Shown here: one piece after another, positions 59,398 through 64,000 of the stretch
Numbering within the stretch: position 1 is the stretch's first letter
Layout: each line of letters opens with the position of its first letter
Assembly (NCBI RefSeq): GCF_005116455.1
Contig: NZ_SWBP01000004.1
Coordinates: 124,001 to 188,000, forward strand
DNA length: 64,000 nucleotides
Reading direction: 5' to 3'
Origin: Pedobacter cryophilus
GTDB lineage: Bacteria; Bacteroidota; Bacteroidia; Sphingobacteriales; Sphingobacteriaceae
Notes under the pieces: generated by a model
Database searches by the model: none
The model's input: the letters and a program-made list of their open reading frames with translations, nothing else
Told to the model about the DNA's origin: nothing
Program-made: the position numbers and the translations under genes

Positions 59398-61682
59398 ATA
59401 TCCAAAGCCTCCAAACTTTCTGTTTTATTATTATTAACTCTAAACTTTTTAATTTCTTCAATTGTGCAATAGTTGAAATACTGTTCTATGTGCTGCCAGG
59501 TGTAAAAATCTTCTATTTTAAAGGTGTATAAACGCCCCCTTTTTGGCTCGAAATTGTGTGCAATACAATCAAACCCCGTTACTGGGCTTTCTTCTTTTGA
59601 GGGTTGAGAAACTCGTATATCCTTATCATTTCGCATTTTAAAAGTGTCTTCTAGCCTTTCAGAAACGGCGGCCCTTCTAAACTTGTATCCGGCTGCACCT
59701 CCGTTTAAAATATCTAGTATTTCTGAACTAGTATAATAAAGCGTGTGAAACCTATACTCGTAAAACTTGTCTTTAAAAATCATTCTAATTTCTTTCTCAA
59801 GCCAATCTTGCGAGCTTTGGCGTACTTTCTTTAAAGCATCGTTAACCAATAAATCCGGCGCAAAATAAAGTCGGTTTTTAAAGGGGTGTAAAACTTTACG
59901 GTTTTTTAGGTAGTTTAAAAAAGCGGGAATTTCTTTTATCAGTTCTTGCCTTAATAGTGGGTTTTCTGTACCTGGTTTGTACGGGTTTACTCGGTTAATC
60001 CAAAAGCGGTTTTCGTCATCATCTATCTGAATAAAATTGCTCTCATTGTTAGAAGTCATTACAAATTTGGCGACAAATGGAATTTCTCGGCGGCCAGAAT
60101 ATAAACCTCTAATTTTTGCAACTTCATCCGTAATACGTGATTTTATGGTTTCCATTATCAATTTTTTATCGATAAAGGATTCATCAACACCAATAATTAA
60201 CTTAGAAATATAATCATCATTAAAAGTGTCGTTAAAATCGTTATTACCTACAATGGTGGCGTTTTCCTTATAAATATCTCTAAGCCAAAAAAGGAAAGTA
60301 GATTTACCGGTGTTTTTCTCTTTTGAAACTAAACAAATGGCCGGTAGTTTTTGCGTTGGTTCCTGGTAAATAATAGTTAACCAATCTAAAGCCAGTTGAT
60401 AATTTGTAAAACCACTAGATAAAATTGCTTCTCCAAAAATATGCTTTAAAAAAGCTTCGGTTTTTGGAAATTCACCTACTTCTAGCTTGTGATCTAATGG
60501 ATAATAAAGGTTATAGCAATTTTCAATTTCTTGTTTGTATAGCTCGGTTTTATTTTCGGGAACATTACAAAATGAAAAATATTTTGGTATGGTATTAAAA
60601 AAATTCTTGATGCCTAAACCTATTACATAATCTCTTTGAATTTCTCCACTTTTCCAGCCTTCTAATTTTCGCATTAAAACGCCTTTAGAATTTGGAACGT
60701 AAATAATTCTCAAAAAATCGCATCCCACACGCATATAATTATCACTATCAGCATGTTTGGTAAGCATTAAACCCTCGTGTACTTTATCCCATTTGTATTT
60801 ACCTCTAAGAAATGTAAATTCTTTTTCTTCTATTAAATAGCGGTATTTACTGTAAAAATCTGCCGGTACACCTTTTAAAAAATTGATATGAAGAAATGAT
60901 TTGATTTTTGATAGATTTTCGATACTTAAATTGATAGTTTCAAAATAAGATTTGGCAGTTGTTAAGCGGTTTAAATCTTCTATTATTTGTTCTTCAGTTC
61001 CTTTTTTATAATTGAATAAATCGTCTAATCCTTTAACATCATTATTTAAAAGCCTTTCACGTATTACCGATAAATAAACAGATTTAACCTTTTCTTTGGC
61101 TAAAAGCCTAAATTTTGAAATTGCATTGAAATAAGAATATAGGTTTTGGGCTAAATCTTTGTCGGGTTCTTCTTCAAAATCCCATGTTAAAGAAAATAGA
61201 TCTGCATCTAGGATTAAAGTAATATTTTGGACCTCTAATTCTTCAATAATTTGAACTAAATCCGGGTGTAATTCTTCGCCCTGGGCAAAAGCATATTTGT
61301 TTGATATACCTATGCAATGTAAACCGTTAACATCTGCTGAAACGGCTTTAAATTCGCCAATTGTAATATAAAGCGTTTCAATTGGTGTTTTATCGGTGTA
61401 TGCTTTTAAAACGTTTGGAGGAAAAAATAAGAAATTACCTTTTTGAGATTGAAAATAATTGTAATCTTTTCCGGCTTCCGGGTTCATCCGGGTTTTAGTC
61501 ATCGCAATATCTTGGTTTAGGGTAGGATATTGAATTTCTATGTTTCCGGTTTTGGTTTCTTTGAAGTATGGATTTTTACCAAAGCTTAATTTTGGAGTAA
61601 TACCCAAAGAATTTAAACGGGTTTGAAAATAGCTTTCCATTATCTGCGGTTTTTCCGAAGATTCATTTTCTTTTGTAGTCAT
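59394..61682 (-). CDS. Primase-helicase: TOPRIM-like N-terminus, SF3/DUF5906-type helicase
   Basis: 762 residues. Around residues 95-190 a TOPRIM/DUF3854-like region (TLYITIGEFKAVSADVNG, LILDADL). Residues ~440-600 form the ATPase: Walker A SKEKNTGKSTF (Lys about 460), Walker B IIGVDESF, then VMTSNNESNFIQIDDDENRF. C-terminal ~100 residues have a winged-helix look (SSEILDILNGGAAGYKFRRA). This is the replicative helicase of the element. Overlaps the methyltransferase gene by ATGA. Confidence 0.85.
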   Translation of the reverse strand: MTTKENESSEKPQIMESYFQTRLNSLGITPKLSFGKNPYFKETKTGNIEIQYPTLNQDIAMTKTRMNPEAGKDYNYFQSQKGNFLFFPPNVLKAYTDKTPIETLYITIGEFKAVSADVNGLHCIGISNKYAFAQGEELHPDLVQIIEELEVQNITLILDADLFSLTWDFEEEPDKDLAQNLYSYFNAISKFRLLAKEKVKSVYLSVIRERLLNNDVKGLDDLFNYKKGTEEQIIEDLNRLTTAKSYFETINLSIENLSKIKSFLHINFLKGVPADFYSKYRYLIEEKEFTFLRGKYKWDKVHEGLMLTKHADSDNYMRVGCDFLRIIYVPNSKGVLMRKLEGWKSGEIQRDYVIGLGIKNFFNTIPKYFSFCNVPENKTELYKQEIENCYNLYYPLDHKLEVGEFPKTEAFLKHIFGEAILSSGFTNYQLALDWLTIIYQEPTQKLPAICLVSKEKNTGKSTFLFWLRDIYKENATIVGNNDFNDTFNDDYISKLIIGVDESFIDKKLIMETIKSRITDEVAKIRGLYSGRREIPFVAKFVMTSNNESNFIQIDDDENRFWINRVNPYKPGTENPLLRQELIKEIPAFLNYLKNRKVLHPFKNRLYFAPDLLVNDALKKVRQSSQDWLEKEIRMIFKDKFYEYRFHTLYYTSSEILDILNGGAAGYKFRRAAVSERLEDTFKMRNDKDIRVSQPSKEESPVTGFDCIAHNFEPKRGRLYTFKIEDFYTWQHIEQYFNYCTIEEIKKFRVNNNKTESLEALDI

Positions 61683-61685
61683 GTT

Positions 61686-61922
61686 CTAAGGGGTTAAAAG
61701 CTCGTTTTGGTTAATTTTTAGGTACTCAACAACATTAAAGAAAAGGTCTGAACTCATGCTTTTACCGCTTCCGTATGGCAGGTTTATGTATTTTTCTAAT
61801 GTGCGAAGCGTTACGCCGGTAGCTAAACACATTTTATACTGATTTTCAGAGTATGATCCCGGGGCTTTTTTAAGATGTTCGCCAATGGTATATTTTTTTT
61901 TATGGTTGGTAGTTTTGCACAT
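61686..61922 (-). CDS. Small DNA-binding-like protein, 78 residues
   Basis: MCLATGVTLRTLEKYINLPY resembles a helix-turn-helix; KSMSSDLFFNVVEYLKINQN follows. Lies four bases before the primase-helicase. Probable regulator of replication genes. Confidence 0.6.
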   Translation of the reverse strand: MCKTTNHKKKYTIGEHLKKAPGSYSENQYKMCLATGVTLRTLEKYINLPYGSGKSMSSDLFFNVVEYLKINQNELLTP

Positions 61923-61925
61923 AAA

Positions 61926-62315
61926 TTAAGAGGCTTTTAAAATTTGTTGAATACCTGGTTCAATGTTGATTTGCTTAATGTCTAAATATTGTGGCCGCCA
62001 CTCAAAAAGCATATAAGAGAAGATTGAGTTTTCTATGTCGATGTTTTTATCAGCATATAAATGTTTGAGCATTTTACGCCCGTCCGTTTGATTTAAACCC
62101 ATATCTAAGCGAAACAAAGGTTCTGATATGTCGGAAAATTTAAAGTGCTTTATATAAACACAAACGCATTCGCCAAAAATTTCATCGTTAATTTCAATAT
62201 CGTAAGCGTGGTTTAATTGAAATTTCACTTCGTCTTTTAACCTGATTGTAGACCAATTTTTGCAGATCAATTTTAAATTCCAGTTATGGCAGAATTTTAT
62301 TTTTTTGTTGCTCAT
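61926..62315 (-). CDS. Hypothetical protein, 129 residues
   Basis: Beta-alpha protein with EINDEIFGECVCVYIKHFKF and SIFSYMLFEWRPQYLDIKQI. No recognised family. Overlaps the gene to its right by ATGA. Confidence 0.6.
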   Translation of the reverse strand: MSNKKIKFCHNWNLKLICKNWSTIRLKDEVKFQLNHAYDIEINDEIFGECVCVYIKHFKFSDISEPLFRLDMGLNQTDGRKMLKHLYADKNIDIENSIFSYMLFEWRPQYLDIKQINIEPGIQQILKAS

Positions 62316-62536
62316 GATTCTATGAATTTTAGATCATCGAATTTTACTGATACATTTATTCTTCTAAAAAATCGTATAGACGTAGTAAAAGTTGTTTTTC
62401 TGATTGTTAATATCCCAAGATATTCCTCATTTTTAGTACACAAACAATCAATCTCATGATTGTAACGAGCTAGCGTACAAAAAGAACTGGGAATTTCAAA
62501 TATATGTCCAGCTAAAAATTTTTCTTTATTTGTCAT
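62312..62536 (-). CDS. Hypothetical protein, ~74 residues
   Basis: Starts at the Met of MTNKEKFLAGHIFEIPSSFC because that ATG overlaps the stop of the 55-residue gene upstream (ATGA at 62533-62536); the frame also opens further to 62557. Three cysteines lie in FCTLARYNHEIDCLCTKNEE, perhaps metal binding. Confidence 0.6.
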   Translation of the reverse strand: MTNKEKFLAGHIFEIPSSFCTLARYNHEIDCLCTKNEEYLGILTIRKTTFTTSIRFFRRINVSVKFDDLKFIES

Positions 62537-62700
62537 GATGTTATTCTTTTTAAGCACTCATTTAATTCGTTAACTCTCATTTTTAACTCCATTAAATAAT
62601 CTGAATGAAATCTACTTCTATGTATTTCTGGTATTTGCTCTAAGGCGTTTTTTGCATTAGTAAACATTTCCAATTGCTGTTTAATAGTTAGTGTTTCCAT
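62533..62700 (-). CDS. Small helical protein, 55 residues
   Basis: METLTIKQQLEMFTNAKNAL, EQIPEIHRSRFHSDYLMELK, MRVNELNECLKRITS. Two-helix hairpin prediction. Its start overlaps the stop of the 148-residue gene, and its stop forms ATGA with the next start, so it is embedded in the operon. Confidence 0.62.
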   Translation of the reverse strand: METLTIKQQLEMFTNAKNALEQIPEIHRSRFHSDYLMELKMRVNELNECLKRITS

Positions 62701-63134
62701 TCTATAATAGTTTGATAAACATTTTCTTTTTCGGTAATCAGTAATCGCATATCGGTATTAAAAAGCGCCAATTTTACCGGGCATAAGGTTTTTTTAATGA
62801 TGCTTTCTAAATCGGCTATTTTCTTAATGGTAAGGTAATAGCGGTTTTGTAGGGCGGCATGTTCTTCTTCTGTCATGTGCTTGGTGTAGGTTGGCATCAT
62901 TTGTAAAAATGGTTCAATAGAATAATCGGGGCTTTTAAGAAAAGAATCAATATGCTTTTCGGCATTAGCTTTTCCTTTGGTGAAAAATGAAATTTTGGTT
63001 TCCAGTTCCATAAAATCAAAACCTGTTTGGGCGAAAGGCTTTTTGTTTTGCGCCTCTTTAATTTCTTTGATGCAGATAGAACGGAATAGCAGGTTACTGT
63101 CTAAATTCCATTCTGGGACTGTTAGGTTGTGCAT
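62688..63134 (-). CDS. Hypothetical protein, 148 residues
   Basis: Helical, with LFRSICIKEIKEAQNKKPFA, FMQLETKI-like segment (DFMELETKISFFTKGKANAE) and IKKIADLESIIKKTLCPVKL coiled-coil. No family recognised. Position suggests an early replication or regulatory role. Confidence 0.6.
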   Translation of the reverse strand: MHNLTVPEWNLDSNLLFRSICIKEIKEAQNKKPFAQTGFDFMELETKISFFTKGKANAEKHIDSFLKSPDYSIEPFLQMMPTYTKHMTEEEHAALQNRYYLTIKKIADLESIIKKTLCPVKLALFNTDMRLLITEKENVYQTIIEWKH

Positions 63135-63140
63135 AGCTTA

Positions 63141-63374
63141 TTAAATTAAATTGTCTGATTCATTTACTAAGAAATGTTGCATCGCATTTTTTAAAGCTTC
63201 TAAAGCTTCTTTATGGCTATGTATAGAATTTACATTTACCTCTATAGTTATTTTTCTAATGTGAGGGCCTGCATTTTTGTACCTGAGTACCGCTTTATTT
63301 TTTGTAATAATTGGTTTATGGTTTAAATCTCTTTCTAACCATGTTTGAACTTTTTTAATTTCTTGATTTTCCAT
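63141..63374 (-). CDS. Hypothetical protein, 77 residues
   Basis: Alpha-beta small protein; KVQTWLERDLNHKPIITKNK and RKITIEVNVNSIHSHKEALE. No family recognised. Confidence 0.58.
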   Translation of the reverse strand: MENQEIKKVQTWLERDLNHKPIITKNKAVLRYKNAGPHIRKITIEVNVNSIHSHKEALEALKNAMQHFLVNESDNLI

Positions 63375-63425
63375 TTTTTTTAGGGGTTAAATTGTAAAGT
63401 ATATTGTATACTAAATTGTTACAGT

Positions 63426-63719
63426 TTAAGGAGCGACTAATGTATTTTTACTCTCGTCTTCATTTAAAAGAGTTTGGATTGAAGGCGTTTCAATCTTAAA
63501 ATTTTGTAGCCCGCCGCTTTCTAGTGAAAACATTTTCTCTAGCATGATTACTTTTTCATAAGGGATATCTTGAATATCGTTTAACTGGATATTTCTATAA
63601 TTTGAAAAAGTGGCCGGACTTACATTTATTTTTTTAGGAATTATTACAGATGCTTTTCTGTGCAATTTGATGGGTAAATTTTCCATCATTTCATTGATGC
63701 GGTATTTATAACTTTTCAT
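63426..63719 (-). CDS. Cro/Xre-like early regulator
   Basis: 97 residues. RKASVIIPKKINVSPATFSN followed by YRNIQLNDIQDIPYEKVIML reads as a helix-turn-helix (INVSPATFSNYRN recognition helix). It is the first leftward gene, divergent from the partial gene at 63872, so it is the likely anti-repressor or Cro analogue. Confidence 0.65.
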   Translation of the reverse strand: MKSYKYRINEMMENLPIKLHRKASVIIPKKINVSPATFSNYRNIQLNDIQDIPYEKVIMLEKMFSLESGGLQNFKIETPSIQTLLNEDESKNTLVAP

Positions 63720-63871
63720 AAAATTTTTTATAGTTTTACTAATATTTTAAATTGTTATATAATATTTTATATGCAATTATAAATATTTTATATAATACGA
63801 ACCAAATAAATATATAATAAATTATATAATAAAATCATAAATCATTGATAATCAATTAAATTATTTTATAC
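63720..63871. promoter_or_regulatory. AT-rich divergent control region
   Basis: 152 bases, over 85% A/T, between the two divergent regulators, with TTATATAATATTTTATAT and ATATTTTATATAATA words that partly mirror each other. Expected to hold both promoters and operators. Confidence 0.55.
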
Positions 63872-64000
63872 ATGGACTTAAAGAAAATTATTGATGAGAT
63901 TTTAAAGCAGCAGGATAAACCGCTTAGTTGGTTGGCTTTAGAAATGGAAAAAACCTACGCTGGTTTTAGACTTTCCTTATCTAATGAAACTTTAAAGTAT
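63872..64000 (+). CDS. Repressor-like gene, N-terminal part (cut by window edge)
   Basis: Rightward frame from ATG at 63872, running off the window: MDLKKIIDEILKQQDKPLSW, LALEMEKTYAGFRLSLSNET. The LSWLALEMEKT..RLSLSN stretch resembles an HTH of Xre-type regulators. Divergence from the leftward operon suggests a lysogeny repressor. Confidence 0.6.
   Translation, partial: MDLKKIIDEILKQQDKPLSWLALEMEKTYAGFRLSLSNETLKY

Larger units (their letters stand above)
41785..64000. mobile_element. Integrated tailless, membrane-containing virus-like element (extends past window)
   Basis: About 22 kb from tRNA-Leu rightwards: split tyrosine integrase, then almost entirely leftward genes. It contains replication genes (two TOPRIM primases, one fused to an SF3-type helicase), C5 DNA methyltransferase, A32-like packaging ATPase, capsid candidate, about ten tiny membrane proteins, two lysins, spike, holin candidate, and a divergent regulator pair at the right. 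No terminase, portal, tail or tape-measure gene is present. The right end is not reached. Confidence 0.85.

Noticed and set aside
41785..64000. Conjugative transposon or tailed prophage
   Set aside because: No relaxase, Tra or type IV secretion genes, and no terminase, portal or tail genes are visible; structural genes fit a tailless virus better.

Overview
The window is a low-GC stretch of a Bacteroidetes chromosome, most likely a Pedobacter-like member of the Sphingobacteriaceae. This is inferred from TAnnTTTG-type promoter boxes, Bacteroidetes-typical families (DUF4199, DUF6588, BatA-like proteins, L-lysine 6-transaminase, GH3-like adenylating enzymes, a Zn-ligand-less dihydroorotase) and interspersed repeats common in that group. 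No database search was possible; family names come from recognised motifs.

Positions 1-41.7 kb are host chromosome. Left part (1-15 kb): the end of plsY, an M48 lipoprotein protease, pabB, a 6 x 120 bp tandem repeat array, a universal stress protein, an NlpC/P60 hydrolase, lat, a PLP deaminase/desulfhydrase, an outer-membrane DUF6588 protein, an RluA-family pseudouridine synthase, a class IV aminotransferase, fmt, an RsmH-like methyltransferase and a baeRF-type protein. Positions 15-23 kb are looser: small secreted or hypothetical proteins separated by repeats, including three copies of a ~600 bp non-coding repeat family (two near 12 kb, one near 21.5 kb), then a GerW/DUF2953 pair and a short SSB. 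Positions 23-41.7 kb hold an SDR enzyme, a biopterin-type aromatic amino acid hydroxylase with a long C-terminal extension, a CPA2 antiporter, then a long rightward run: BatA-like protein, dihydroorotase pseudoenzyme, DUF4199, two glycosyltransferases, a ParE-type toxin-antitoxin pair, GH3-like enzyme, dxr (TTG start), rseP, hscB and tRNA-Leu(CAA).

From tRNA-Leu to the end of the window (41.8-64 kb, continuing beyond it) lies an integrated element. A tyrosine integrase, apparently split by a frameshift in its arm-binding domain, sits beside the tRNA. Everything else up to 63.7 kb is leftward and tightly packed with ATGA overlaps: regulator and small early genes, a TOPRIM/SF3 primase-helicase, a C5 DNA methyltransferase with a second 251-codon gene overprinted in its +1 frame, a TOPRIM primase, a gene-poor hairpin-rich gap, a small FtsK/HerA-like (A32-type) packaging ATPase, a beta-rich capsid-protein candidate, many very small single-membrane-span proteins, an HExxH protein, two peptidoglycan hydrolases, a beta-helix spike, a holin candidate and membrane proteins. 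There is no terminase, portal, prohead protease, tape measure or tail gene. I read this as a temperate, tailless, internal-membrane virus (PRD1/PM2-like or single-jelly-roll lineage) of a Bacteroidetes host; this is the main discovery candidate.

The element appears to use at least two leftward structural transcription units, 56.4-53.2 kb and 53.05-43.2 kb, separated by a terminator and a phased GACGTT repeat cluster. A TGCCACAAAA repeat brackets the whole structural block. A divergent regulator pair at 63.4-64 kb is probably the lysogeny switch.
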